Positions 1 through 10,947 of a stretch of 64,000 nt of DNA are shown here, piece after piece. The notes under the pieces were generated by a model. It saw only the letters and a list, made by a program, of their open reading frames with translations. It was not told where the DNA came from and did not search any database. Source of the stretch: Anseranas semipalmata (taxonomy: Eukaryota > Chordata > Aves > Anseriformes > Anseranatidae); assembly GCA_013399115.1 (NCBI GenBank), contig VXAA01002975.1, positions 425,286 through 489,285 on the forward strand, read 5' to 3'. Made by a program: the position numbers and the translations under genes. Numbering within the stretch: position 1 is the stretch's first letter; every line of letters starts with the position of its first letter.

Positions 1-1584
1 GGTTTTCTGGGTTTGGGGCTGGTCTCACGCTGTCAGAAACTTTTTTTGCCTTTTCACTTGTAATTTTTTTCCACCTCTCTCTTCTTTATACCTCAACTGA
101 GAGGATCAGTGTTGTCTTCCTGGACAGCAGAGCAATGGTGCCTCTGCCCAGTAGCTGATGTGATGGTAACACAGATGCCGGGAGACGAATTTCTGGGCTG
201 GAGGTGGTCCGCTCAGTCCAGCAGGAACTGATGAGGGGGCTCATCCCAAGTCCAGCCTGTATACTTAAGGCTTTTAGCCTGAATTTAACAGGACCTGTAA
301 GGATTTCTCCTCTCCCTTTTGCTATCACCTGTGAAGAATAAAGGAGTTAAAAGAAGAACTTTTCCCCTTTGTCTCTCCATCCAGCAATTAAACCCCATCT
401 CTAGATTCAAATCCTTTGGTAAAGGGTGACGCAAAGAGCTGTGAAGTGAATTCCTCCATTCACGTCATCTCTGCTCTCTCTAAGGAGTCTGTTCAGATGC
501 TGATCCTCCTGGGCCCAGGGGTGCCTCTCCTTCAGCCCACATCCCCCTGTGGCTCTCAGTGGTCACCTTCAGATATGGTCCAGAGAGGCCGTGAGCAGTT
601 AGAGCCACCAGCCACAGAAGCCTGGGCACTTGTTGTGACCAGCAGCAGGTGATGATGCACCCAGTATGGTGAGCAAGGCAGTGGCCACCAGGAGCTACCA
701 GATGGACCATGACTCTTCAGAGCCTGGAACAGACGAGACAGGGAAGAGGTCTGTCAAATCTTGGGAGGCACACAGAGAGGACATAGGAATTGAGAATTTC
801 TCTCTCAGTAGGAGAACTGTAAGGTATCAAATGAAAAGAGCATCTTTCAGGTTCAAGGCATACGGAAAGAAGTGGTGTTTCTCAAAGTGTGTGGTTAACC
901 TGTGGGACACCTCACAGAAAGATGTCATGGAGGTTAAGCATCCGCATGGGTTGAAAACCTAACGGCACAAGTTCATAGGAGGAAAGCTCCTCAAGGTCTG
1001 CTAAATGCAAAGGCTTCTCACTCAGGAACCGCACGTCGCAAAAGGCTGGAAAGTCTTCCGAGGACCACGACAATGCACTTGCCTCATTAATGACAGCATT
1101 ATCCTTTCAGCATCTTCCTGAATCACCTCTACCCTCTCTCCTGTTGATTGTCTCAGTCCTGAGTGCAGAGAGGGAGCAGTGCAGGGTCCCAGGGTGCGAG
1201 AACCCAGCCCAAGGCAGCAGGAAGTCCAGCACAAAGAAATTCTGACCACAGCTGAAGCCTTTCTGTACTACTACAAGACAAATTCACCAACAAGTCCCAA
1301 GAGTCTAATAGACAGTACCTTAGATTCAGCAATTCTTTTGCTTCTCGTCTTCCATTCTCATCTTCTCTGTTATGATGACAGGATTAAATGGAGCCTCCCA
1401 GCACATTCAACTCCCATAGCAGAGGGTTTGCCAGGTCTTTGATCAAGCCTTTTGTGCTAGTATTTACAGGATTCAGGCTGAAACAGGTGGACCTCCACCA
1501 CAGCACTAGACAGTAGCAGGTTTTCCTAGATTTCAGGACCAGATGTACTCAAACCCATATAGATAAGTCATAAAAAATAAACTC
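1..1584. other. Unique noncoding sequence, no gene recognised
   Basis: No recognisable coding exon, RNA gene or known repeat was seen. The longest open frame here is under 100 codons and its translation is not familiar. Base composition is mixed and CpG is sparse but present, as expected for vertebrate intron or intergenic DNA. Confidence 0.6.
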
Positions 1585-1588
1585 AAAA

Positions 1589-1664
<76 letters not shown>

Positions 1665-1724
1665 AGGAAAGAAGGAAAAAAAAGGAAAAAAGGAAAAAAA
1701 AGGAAAAAAAAAAGAAGAAAAAGG
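1585..1724 (+). repeat. (GAAA)n microsatellite decaying into A/G-rich tract
   Basis: The + strand is purine-only for about 140 bases. A nearly pure GAAA array runs to about 1664. It is followed by interrupted GGAAA units and A runs up to 1724. The tract ends abruptly at ggatc. Long homopurine mirror-symmetric tracts like this can form triplex (H-DNA) structures and are prone to length change. Apparent serine/phenylalanine/leucine-rich reading frames on the minus strand are translations of the repeat and not genes. Confidence 0.97.
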
Positions 1725-2185
1725 ATCAATATCTTGTTAAAAATGTATGCTTCCAGTCCCAAGTGTGCATAGCACAATGCAGCCCAGTATGTTTTCATAT
1801 TTATAAGGTGTTGAAGAGCTCCTGATTCCCATCACACTTATAATTCATGAAATACACCGGGACTACAAGGGAATAAGGCAGTATGTCCATATTCCTGCAG
1901 GCCAGATGGCTTTGGAGAAATAGAAAGGGCTGTGTGAAGAGGATAAGTTTTGTTCTGGATGGGGTTGAAGTGTCTGAGATGTGGTTTGGATAAAAATAAG
2001 GGAAGAAAAATAAAGAATTTTGTAAATGCTTGCAAAGAGAAAGAAGGAAAAAAACATTGGTTTAATTCAAGTGTTTCAAAAGACCTGTTTTCTTATGATT
2101 TCTGTCCTTTTGTAGACTGTGTATTATAGATGTGGATATAAGTAACTAATGCCACAAAAATAAAGCATTTATACACCAAAAGCTA
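1725..2185. other. Unique spacer between two GAAA arrays
   Basis: About 460 bases of ordinary noncoding sequence separate the two purine arrays. Nothing recognisable lies in it. The two arrays have the same orientation and the same GAAA unit, which fits independent expansion of A-rich seeds or one local duplication. The flanks do not look alike, which favours independent origin. Confidence 0.55.
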
Positions 2186-2189
2186 AAAA

Positions 2190-2246
<57 letters not shown>

Positions 2247-2271
2247 GAAAGAGAGAAAGAGAGAGAGAAAA

Positions 2272-2311
<40 letters not shown>

Positions 2312-2331
2312 GAAAGAGAGAAAGAGAGAGA

Positions 2332-2387
<56 letters not shown>

Positions 2388-2411
2388 GAAAGAAGGAAAG
2401 AAAGAAAGAAA
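2186..2411 (+). repeat. Compound (GAAA)n / (GA)n microsatellite
   Basis: About 225 bases of pure purine on the + strand. Three GAAA blocks are separated by two near-identical GAGA-rich interruptions (near 2243-2270 and 2308-2334). This gives a higher-order pattern of GAAA block, GAGA block, GAAA block, GAGA block, GAAA block. The repeated interruption suggests that a roughly 65-base segment of the array was itself duplicated. All long open frames on the minus strand here are artefacts of the repeat. Confidence 0.97.
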
Positions 2412-3535
2412 TCACGTTTTGCAGTGAACAATTCAAATACTTTGTTCAGAAAACATCAACAAGGGATATTTCTGCTTGGCCTGATCTTTTCTCAAGATTT
2501 TCTTCCAAAATGAAGTGTCTGTGAAACATGTCACTGTGCAAAGTACTCCACTTTCAGCAGACTGTATCTCCTAATGGAGCCTGTTTCTCTTGCAATCTCT
2601 CCAACACTTTTTTACAAAAAGTGCTTCTGCTCTGCTGTGTCAATCCAATCATGATGATTTGCACTGCTCCAGCTCCTGGCTAAACAAAAGGCTTCAAGAT
2701 ATACTGATCCACTTGAGAAACTAAAACTCAGGTTTCTAGTCTAAGGTCTTTGAAGGAAGATCTAATGGTAGAAGATGTTTCAGCCTGTAAAAACGGTGCC
2801 TGGAGAAGGACAGAGATCTGTAAATCCCAGCTGACCATGGGCAAAGAAAAGTTATTGTTTCTCCCACAAAGCAAGGGCTGCTGTGCCTCCCCCAGAGATG
2901 AGCCGACCTTCTGCACCACAGACATTTACAAGAAATTCAACAACCTGAATATATTCCTGAAAGCAAAGAAAGTGTTTCCTTGGTCCTAATCGAGATGAGT
3001 CTGTTGACACCTAGCTGAGCATCTGGTCTTCTCCACACATCAGCTAATTCCCATATCCTATTTTACGACTGGAGGGTATTCACGCTAGCTGTGCACAAGC
3101 TGGTCTCCTGTCATTCCCACTTGTACTTCTGCGCACTCCCCACTGGCTTTTAGGGGCTGCCTGCGGAGATCAGCCTGGCACCCCCTGTTTAGCTGCTTGA
3201 GAAGGAGCTGGGACTGTGCCGGTCTCCATGCAGGGGAGCTACCACCACCCTCACACTGTGTTGGGGTCTAGGATGAACCCACTCCAGTCTTGGAATAAAC
3301 CTCGGCCTTGCAAGGAAAAAGCAATTTGCATGTTAGTAACCAGTTTTGACGCTGATGTTTATCCTCATGCCTCTCAGAGCAGCCAGGGAGACTCTGCTTT
3401 GCTAAGCCATGAGCAGCAATGCAGTGGTTTTGTTTTTGTGGGAGGTTGCAGCTGTTTCATGCTGTCGTACGCTATTACCTAATGCACGATCTGGCTGCAT
3501 TGCTTCTGACGGGGCAGGACTCCCAGGATACCTAT
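2412..3535. other. Unique noncoding sequence
   Basis: No known repeat, RNA gene or convincing exon is seen. Short open frames (under 90 codons) have no recognisable product. Confidence 0.55.
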
Positions 3536-3660
3536 GGCCCTGATTCAGAAAAGCAGTTAAGTGCATATCTAGCTAGAACATGAGTCAGGAAGGACGTGTG
3601 TGTGTCCCATTGACGTATGTGGGAATTAAGCGTGTGTTTAAGTGCTTTTCTGGCACTTAT
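3536..3660. mobile_element. Degenerate palindromic MITE-like element
   Basis: The left arm at 3546-3560 reads CAGAAAAGCAGTTAA. The right arm at 3638-3652 reads TTAAGTGCTTTTCTG. They are inverted copies matching at 14 of 15 positions, about 78 bases apart. The outer part (GGCCCTGATTCAG) and the centre (TCCCATTGAC...GGGAATTAAGC) resemble the widespread amniote palindromic repeat with a TGATTCAG/CTGAATC-type end and a CCCATTGAC core, known from turtle, crocodile and bird DNA. It has no coding capacity and is a non-autonomous relic. The family name cannot be assigned from sequence alone. Confidence 0.5.
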
Positions 3661-6600
3661 GATAAGGTTATGAAGGAGATGATATGACACGGTTCCCTGC
3701 ACGAGCCGAGATGCTCCTTCTAACCCTGTGTTCCTGACACATATCAGGCAGAAATTTTCAGATATGGCTACTAAACATAGTCCCCCAAATTCTCATGTTT
3801 AACTTCTAAACAGATGTGAGATAGTTGTTTAAGAATGCTGAGTTTGGGAAGATCCCTTTCATTTCAGTGTGGCAATCACAGGTGGAGACACTTCACCTCT
3901 GAAAATCAGACTGAATCTATTTTGGGGCAGAATACAGTTATGTTAGATATTTGCTTTTTTTCCCATGTTGCAAATTAAAGCCTTGGACTCTTCCTACTGG
4001 TCTGAAGCTCTCTGAAAGAACCAGGAAATACTGTGCTGTGAAAAAGAATGGAAGGTATCTAGCTATTTTTCTTTTTATTCTCATGAGTTGGAATTTTGTC
4101 ATTTGCCTTCAGTGACAACATACTGGAAGATGCTGTGTTTCAGTTAAGTTCTCAGAGGAACAGAAGAAGACAGATGCTCATTTACCAACATCTGAAAGAT
4201 ACGTACGTTGAACTGGGCTAGTGAAGGACAGGTGGTTCCCGCTGGAGCCCAGAGGAAAACATGTATTTTGATCTGATGATCTGAGCTCCTATTTAGCATG
4301 TGCTTCTTGAGACCACTCGTTTTGGTCAGGAAACAGCACTAGAAGCTTTGCACCCACAAAACTGGGGCTGTAGGAAGGCGGCCAGAATACACTTGCAAAA
4401 TCCACACTTCGAGAGCAATTACGCTGACAGAAAAGTGCATTCAAGGCTGTGGCTGCCTCTCGCTGTACGAGGCACCTTCACAAGGAGGTACAGCTTGGCT
4501 TGAGAGGCAGAAACCCATTTGCTGAGACAAGGCCTTAGGGTGACATTTTTCCCTCAAAACAATTGAATTCCATCTGCCCACAGATTAAAAGCAAAATTTC
4601 TCTGCTGGCTAATTCTAGACTGTATTTCTTCCTGCTCCTGCTGCAGTGGCATAGTGAGCCATGACAAGGATTCTGCCATTCACAAGCAGTCACTCATTTT
4701 GGGCTGCCAGCATTTTCAGGATAATGAGCAGTTTTAAAGTAGCTAGAGAAAGACCAAGATCGGATAGGAATCAAAATAGTAGAAATGCCCACTGACGTGC
4801 AAGGGTGGAGTGACAGATGCACAGACATCAGACAAATTAACATAGATAAGCAGAGTGGCAATGTGCAAGGTATTTGGACAGACAAACATCAAGGTCAGAG
4901 AAGAGCGAGGAGTGGCTGTACTGAGCTGGAGCACCTAACACAGTACCCCATGTCCAACAATGGCCAAGAGCAGACGGATGGAAGGCTCAGTAATTCTCAC
5001 ACCTTTTTATTTGTTATTGGGGTGACATTCTCCCTGAAAGGAGGGTGCTATGTTCATCGCATTTTTCTGCTCCCCATTCCCAGATGTTCTGCAGAACCCC
5101 TGTGGTAATGCTAGCCAGCTTCCACTTTTTACCTTCCCAGTGAATTATGGCCCTATGATTTTTGCTCTGTAAAGGCTGAAACCTCAGAGTTCACAGGGAG
5201 TTTAGTGTCTCCATACGGTGAAACACCATGGCAAATGCATTTGGCTCCAGCTGCACTTATCACACAAGGCAGACTCAGTGCTGCGCCGAATCAAGCTAGC
5301 TTATCAGGACAGGCAGAGAGCAATTTCTTCTGCAAAGAATAAAGCAGAGCAACACCCAACACCAGGGCCACACTTGGCTTTTTTCTTTTGGAATGATCAT
5401 AAACCTCTGGCAGATCCCTCAGCTCCATGCAGCAGAATCAGGGCTAACCAGAAAAAAACAGCTCAGTCAATGGAGAAACGTTCCTCAAGATTTACAAGGT
5501 TTCCTGTATTTTTTGAATGCAGCAATTACATTTTATTCCATGCAGTTTGCACTTTGCTCTCAAGGTGGAAATGCACAGGTTTGGGGTCTGGGTGTGTGAG
5601 CACATGTGTGTGCGCTCAGGAAAGTGCAGGATGGGTCAGCCATGGGCTGGTCCCGCACACTTCTCCCAAGAGGCTCTGGGGGTCAAACAATTCTGAGATC
5701 TCCTTAATCTCAGTGACTCGTCCTTTAGCGTTGTTGGCCTCAAAGAGATCCCTGCTGATTGAAATGCAGTCTCAGATCTCAAGGATGTTCGGGCACCTGG
5801 CTCTCTAGGTGTCTTCATGGATGGTTCAGAAAGCAAACACCTTGGAGCCCCTGGGAGTGACGGCTGGCAGAAGCAGGGTGTTGCTTCCCAGCAGGACAGC
5901 TGCTAACCCCAGAACTCATTCCTCAGGAATCTGGGCTAGGCTGTTATGCCTTGGATACCTCTGGCAGGTAGTGTGAGACTTGTAAATAAAACCACCAAGG
6001 CTGGCTCAAGGCACAGGCAAAGAGGCAGTCAAACGACTATTTCTGCATCATCTTCCTATAGATGAGCATTGCAAAGCTGTTATTTGTTTTCCTGTATGGT
6101 CCGTGAACCCCATCTGAGAAGTGAGTCAGGCAGATAACAGAGCGAGCCCAAGGAAGCAGCCGCAGTCCAGGAAGAGGGCACAAACCAAGCAGGCAAGAGG
6201 GCTGAACAAAAGCTGCTCAGGCCAGTATCTACCATGCTAGAGGGAAAACAGTCCCAAAAAATGAAAAATATCTTCAGTAAATTAAATGTAAGGTTTATTT
6301 TTTTAAAAAGGTGAGCACACAAACATGTGTGTCGGTATGGATCGGTATTATTATTTTACTGTAGTTGATTCAGACCCCCAGTGCTGGGAGTGGGACACAG
6401 GCAGAGCAACACAAAAGCCCCTGACCAAGAACCGCGTCTCCCTGCCCGCCTTCCCCTCCACCTCGTGCATTATCCTAATGTAAAGAGGAAGTCCTGTGTT
6501 CCTTTCTGTGCCTTAGAAGGTCAAAGACAGCAAAAGCCTGACGCACATTGCTGAAAAGAGATTCCCCCAGAAGTTTGACTTCAAAACTTCATTTGCACAT

Positions 6601-8159
6601 ATGATTTTAACTGTTTGGAAGGAAAAGCAGAACAAGCTGTGAGAAAGAGTTTCACTGAAAAAATGCCTTCTGTCTGTTCTTTCTTAGCTCAGATGGATCC
6701 GTGTGGAAAACATTTACATTATTACAAAAATCAAATAACCTGAGCAAAATCATGAGAGTGTTTTAACATGCCTGATATTCTAAAAATTAGAAATATACTT
6801 ATATATTTAGTTTATAGGTTTATGACTTACATTTTTAATGAATCTTCTTCACCCTGTGGAAGCTAGACATTTTTTCTCTAAGAATTAAACCTGAGTTTTA
6901 CACATAATTGCATCACTCCAGCAACTGTGATTGTAAAAGCCCTACCCCCAAAATTAAGCGTTGTGAGACCATGCAAAAGTTGACTTTGCATTGATTTTCC
7001 TCAATTCTTCCACTGGCAAGTCAGATCTTACTTTGATTTTGTCATTTAATTGAAATTTCACTCACCAATGGACAGCACACTGTTGAAATTAAAATGGAGT
7101 CACTGACATAGGGAGCAAACTGTTCTCTCGTTTATCATGGTGGAAATCAAGACTAACTTCTTTTGAGTAACGGATAATAAAGCTGATGTATGGGAAAGAA
7201 TTAAATATCGCAGTTGTTTAACTTCTGTAGAGACAGATCAGTCTGAAGATGGAGACATACCTTCAGATGCACTTGCTTTAGTCAGATGTTATACACAGCA
7301 TTCAGGAACTGGGACAGGCAGAGATATTCTTCCCAGGGATAAGCATATGACTGAGTTAGAGTTTGTTTTAGCCAGATTTAGGTATATAAAAGGTTTATAA
7401 TAGCCTTTGTGCTGTTTCAAACATCACCCCTCCCTCTGCAGCCAGAGAAGCTGTTACAGGTGCCTTGCTTCAGCCATACAAGTGGTTTAGGCCACGTCCC
7501 TCCATTCCTTGGTTCCTCTTCACTTTTGAAGTCTACTCACACCATTTCCCCTGGCACAGTACAACACGAAAAGAGAACCTGCTTTGGCAAAGCATGTTGA
7601 ATGTGGGCTTAACTTACAATGTTCACCTACATCTCCTTGAAGTCCACATGAATTAAGTGTCCACCAACTCACTTCGCTGAACCAGTGACTCATTCATTCA
7701 TGCTGAAGAAGTCCTCTGAGAACCGTGGCTGACGCATGCCATCGAAGCTTGGGGCACCATTATTCATAACATGTGTGAAGGATTGATGGTGGCTCTGCTG
7801 ATACCAAATGGTTAAAATCAGCCAGCACCAGCCCCGAGTGCTGCAGCACGCTAGTGGGCTGCAGAGGGTGGGGTGGGGATGGTCTCCAAAGGAGGTGAAG
7901 CTAATTAATTTCCATTCCCTCAGAAGACACTGCTGCTGGTGTTTCCAAACTCCCCCTGTTCTTTACTTACCCTTTTGGATCTCAGGGGATGCCCCATGAC
8001 AAATTGGAGTTCTCTGGTGAACCGATTGCATTTTTTTCCCTGTTTTTTTTTTTCAGTGCTAAAGATGAAAGATTTAAAATGCAATAATGTTTTGTCTAAA
8101 TTCTTGTGGAAATAGCTTATGACCTTTCATAGAGAAATGTGGTTTCAGCTTTCCGGTAA
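3661..8159. other. Unique noncoding sequence, 4.5 kb
   Basis: No gene or known repeat is recognised. The longest open frame (5218-5808, + strand, 196 codons) has no familiar domain and no supporting splice context, and it overlaps another frame on the same strand. The part at 6700-7150 is AT-rich. A GGGTGGGGTGGGG tract at 7866-7878 has three G runs, one short of a G-quadruplex motif. A TATA-like string at 7383-7392 has no supporting transcript evidence. Confidence 0.5.
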
Positions 8160-8330
8160 GAGAGCTCCCAGCTAATGATTTAGCTCTATTTTCTAATAAA
8201 TAGTTGGCAAGAGACGACCACTCTTATACCCTTTGTCATTAGGGACCTATTATTTATGACTCAGAAATGAATCATTAGGCTTGGCAAACAGCAATTTCTT
8301 TGTGGCCAATGTATTTTTCCACTCGGTAGC
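8160..8330. promoter_or_regulatory. Candidate conserved noncoding element (AP-1 / homeodomain motifs)
   Basis: An AT-rich block with several recognisable transcription-factor sites close together. There is a perfect AP-1 site TGACTCA at 8257-8263. The octamer TCATTAGG occurs twice, at 8236-8243 and 8272-8279, flanking the AP-1 site. There is a small inverted repeat GCTAA-TGAT-TTAGC at 8171-8184. TTGGCAA occurs at 8214-8220 and again near 8281 (NF1 half-site-like). The block contains no simple repeats and no open frame. Calling it an enhancer is an inference from motif density only. Confidence 0.25.
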
Positions 8331-10150
8331 TGAGTATGCTTGTAAATTCTTCCTAAAAATTACCATTAAAGTATCTCCAAACAGACTCTCCCCCACACTA
8401 CCATAAATTCTCTCCCCTTTGGTGACTATTGGTGGTCTTCCCACCTCAGGAAAAAGGATTTCTTTTTTGTCCATAACGCCTTTCACATTTCCTTCCAGCT
8501 AATTACTTTTATTAAATAAGGTAAATGCATTTTGTTTTCCTTACAGTCTCCCCTTTACAGGATGAAATATTTCCTTCTAATGGAGCCTTCTTGTCTTCTG
8601 TATCCTGGCTAACTCAAGGCCTCCAAGAAATTAGAGAAGGAGAAGACCTTTGCACTTACACTTACATGGTGATGTCAGGTTGCCAAGGGCTTCAAAACGT
8701 CATTTTCATGAGAAGACGTGACAGCACATGCTAGATACAAATCATCCGAGAGGCAAACTTCCCTGAATTCTGAAAGTGTGTATGAAAAAATCGCAACACA
8801 GCAACTCATTTTCTCTCTCCATCTCATTCTTAAATTATTATTCACCTAGCTGAGCGACTTCCGGAACCTGGCTTTTGTACCATGAGCATGTCTCAAGGGA
8901 TGTACAATTGTCCAGCTAATCAGGACACAGGAATTAGAAAAAGCTCTGAGGAACGTGGTTCGAGCTTTGTTCTGGATGCAAATTTCAAGAGTGCTCACTC
9001 ATGTCCGAACCCAGGAGACCATTCCTTACTGAAGAGTCAGCCTGACTCTGGCAATTTGATCCCAACACCAACTTTTCTGATGTTCGGGAAAGTGCAGGTC
9101 ACAGGTGGGACATTGTCTTCAGAGCAAGGAAGAACTGATAGGTTTTCAAGAAATCTGGGAAAGCCGCGCTCTACTTATTTTGCTGCAGCTGTTTCTGGTT
9201 TTTGTTGTTGTTTCTCACTGGGGCCAGAATATCAGGCTATGCGATATTTCTGAGCAGAAAGCAGAAGACAAGCAGTTTTGAGAAAATTCAGGGGAAAAAG
9301 TGCAACTACAGGCTTTTGAGCATCACAACCTTCTGTTAGCTATCCAAAAAGATGGAATAAACCTTGCATATGTAGATTCACACATTTTAACAAAGAGGGA
9401 ACCACCCGATCACCTAATGTGACCTCCTCCAAAGCAATTTGTTTCTTACTTACCTATACATCAAGCAAAGACTGCTCTGCCTTGGCTATCAAGCAAAATG
9501 AAGCTTTGGGGCAGAGGGCAAAGGAGTGTTAAGGCTTGTCAGTGCACAGTATAAAATAATTGCTGGGAATAGTTTAATGCTGGCAAACAGTAGAAGACCA
9601 GCCTGGTCCTGGCTCAGATAGAGAAAGAATAATGTTCTTTTCCCAGTCAAAACAACAGTTCTTACTTAAAATTTAGGGTTTAGTCAAAAGTTCTCTTCTT
9701 GTACATTTTATTACATGGAAAGCAAATAAGTAAAACACACACAATATACCAGGAAAAATACATTTTAACTGAAGGTTGCTTCTTTGGTATGTCAGTTAAT
9801 AGGTCAGTTGGGAAAACAGAGAAGTGAGGAGAAGACCACAGATAACTTTGGGGAATGGAAGAAGGAGAAAAGGGCTTGAGTGAGTCCAACAGAATTCAGG
9901 TGTAGCAGAGAAAAAGATAAATTGCAGCATCAGAAAAACTTATACAAATTAAGAAAAATAAGAAAATGGTTTCAGAGAAGTGAAGCTGTGATCATACAGA
10001 TGTCTTAGATGCCTCCTGGGTTTGTTGGAAATAGCTAACAGTAACTATGCAACCTTAACATGAGGCAGGGGAAAGGAGAAGAGGTAGATGAAAATTGCCA
10101 CTGGAACATTTTTCAGCTGGAATACAGGGAAAGAACAAAAGAATTAGTTT
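8331..10150. other. Unique noncoding sequence upstream of an LTR insertion
   Basis: No recognisable gene or repeat is present. A 123-codon open frame at 8882-9253 (+) has no known domain and is treated as chance. The 3' end abuts the target-site duplication of the LTR at 10151. Confidence 0.5.
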
Positions 10151-10155
10151 CTTTC
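10151..10155 (+). repeat. 5' target-site duplication (CTTTC)
   Basis: CTTTC immediately precedes the LTR start TGTACTGG. The same five bases recur at 10660-10664 directly after the LTR end. A 5-bp duplication fits ERVL-like integrases. It also fixes the element borders independently of family recognition. Confidence 0.8.
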
Positions 10156-10659
10156 TGTACTGGGTCTGGCTGGGATAGAATTAACTTTCCCTGCAGCAGC
10201 CCTTGTAGCTAGAGCAGTGCTGGTATCACACCATTGTTTTGGCTACTGCCGAGCAGTGCTGGCACAGCACCAAGGCTCTCTCCAGACCTCCCAAAGCCAG
10301 TAGGTGGGGGTGGGCAAGAAGTGGGGAGGGGACATCCCCAGGGCAGCTGACCTAAACCGACTAAAGGGATATTCCATACCATATGATGTCACACTCAGCA
10401 ATAAAAGCTGGGAAAGGGAAGGAGAAGGGGGGGGCTCTCATTGTGAAGACGTCTGTCCTCCCNNNNNNNNNNNNNNNNNNNNNNNNNNNNNNNNNNNNNN
10501 NNNNNNNNNNNNNNNNNNNNNNNNNNNNNNNNNNNNNNNTTAAACTATCCTTATCTCAACCCTTGAGTTTTTTTTCTTCTCCCCCTCTTCCTTTGAGGAG
10601 GGGGAGTGAGAAAGCGCTTGTGGTGGAGTTCAGCTGCCCAGCAGGGTAAAACCACCACA
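10156..10659 (+). mobile_element. Endogenous retroviral LTR (avian, solo LTR or gapped provirus)
   Basis: The element begins TG (TGTACTGGGTCTGG) and ends CA (AACCACCACA), and is bracketed by a perfect CTTTC duplication. Features seen in order: a GGCTGGGATAGAATTAA start block, a GGGCAGCTGACC...ACTAAAGGGATATTCC block at about 10341-10375, a likely TATA-type box at the AATAAAAGC string (10400-10408), the assembly gap, then TTAAACTATCCTTATCTCAACCC and the 3' end. I recognise this as a common bird LTR of the ERVL-like group from memory. The visible length of 504 bases, including 77 N, fits one LTR. Without the gap sequence a provirus with internal genes cannot be fully excluded. No viral coding sequence is visible. 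Confidence 0.85.
10463..10539. other. Assembly gap (77 N)
   Basis: A run of 77 undetermined bases lies inside the LTR. Related LTRs that I know carry an AT-rich, low-complexity stretch here between the promoter part and the TTAAACTGTC block, so hard-to-assemble sequence is plausible. The gap size is probably an assembler estimate. Confidence 1.
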
Positions 10660-10664
10660 CTTTC
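10660..10664 (+). repeat. 3' target-site duplication (CTTTC)
   Basis: This is an exact copy of the five bases at 10151-10155. It lies immediately after the terminal CA of the LTR. Confidence 0.8.
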
Positions 10665-10835
10665 TAAAGTCTGGAATTTTATTTTAAAAATACCACAAGT
10701 TTTGGAATCTCCTGATTTTTTTTTAATAATGAAAAATAAACCTTTCCATTAAAATCTAGACGAAAATAACTTTTTTGGTCCAAAATGGGTCATTTTCTGA
10801 GTGTCTATCATATGGGGAAGATCATCATGTTCCCT

Positions 10836-10947
10836 GTTGGATCAGACCAGAGATTCACCCCACGGGAGCATCTGCTGACAGAGATGTAGGTATCAAACAC
10901 TCTAAAGGCAGCTATGAGAACCTCTCACCAAAAAAAAAAAAAAAAAA
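10836..10947 (-). mobile_element. Possible CR1-type 3' relic ending in an A18 run
   Basis: GTTGGATCAGACCAGAGATTC at about 10838-10858 resembles the conserved TGGATCAGACC...GGTCCAT block at the end of many sauropsid CR1 copies in reverse orientation. Similarity fades quickly downstream. An uninterrupted run of 18 A closes the segment at 10930-10947. The A run could be a separate slippage tract and not part of the element. Confidence 0.35.

Noticed and set aside
1583..1798. Open frames over the GAAA arrays (also 2146-2436 and 2183-2431), serine/phenylalanine/leucine-rich
   Set aside because: They are direct translations of the purine microsatellites, with no unique sequence.
5218..5808. 196-codon open frame on the + strand, the longest in the window
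   Set aside because: No recognisable domain, composition like the surroundings, and another frame on the same strand overlaps it. One frame of this length is expected by chance in 64 kb.
7383..7392. TATATAAAAG, a perfect TATA-box string
   Set aside because: No initiator, CpG-rich context or downstream gene. AT-rich DNA yields such strings often.
10304..10649. Open frames spanning the N run
   Set aside because: They read through undetermined bases inside the LTR, which is noncoding.
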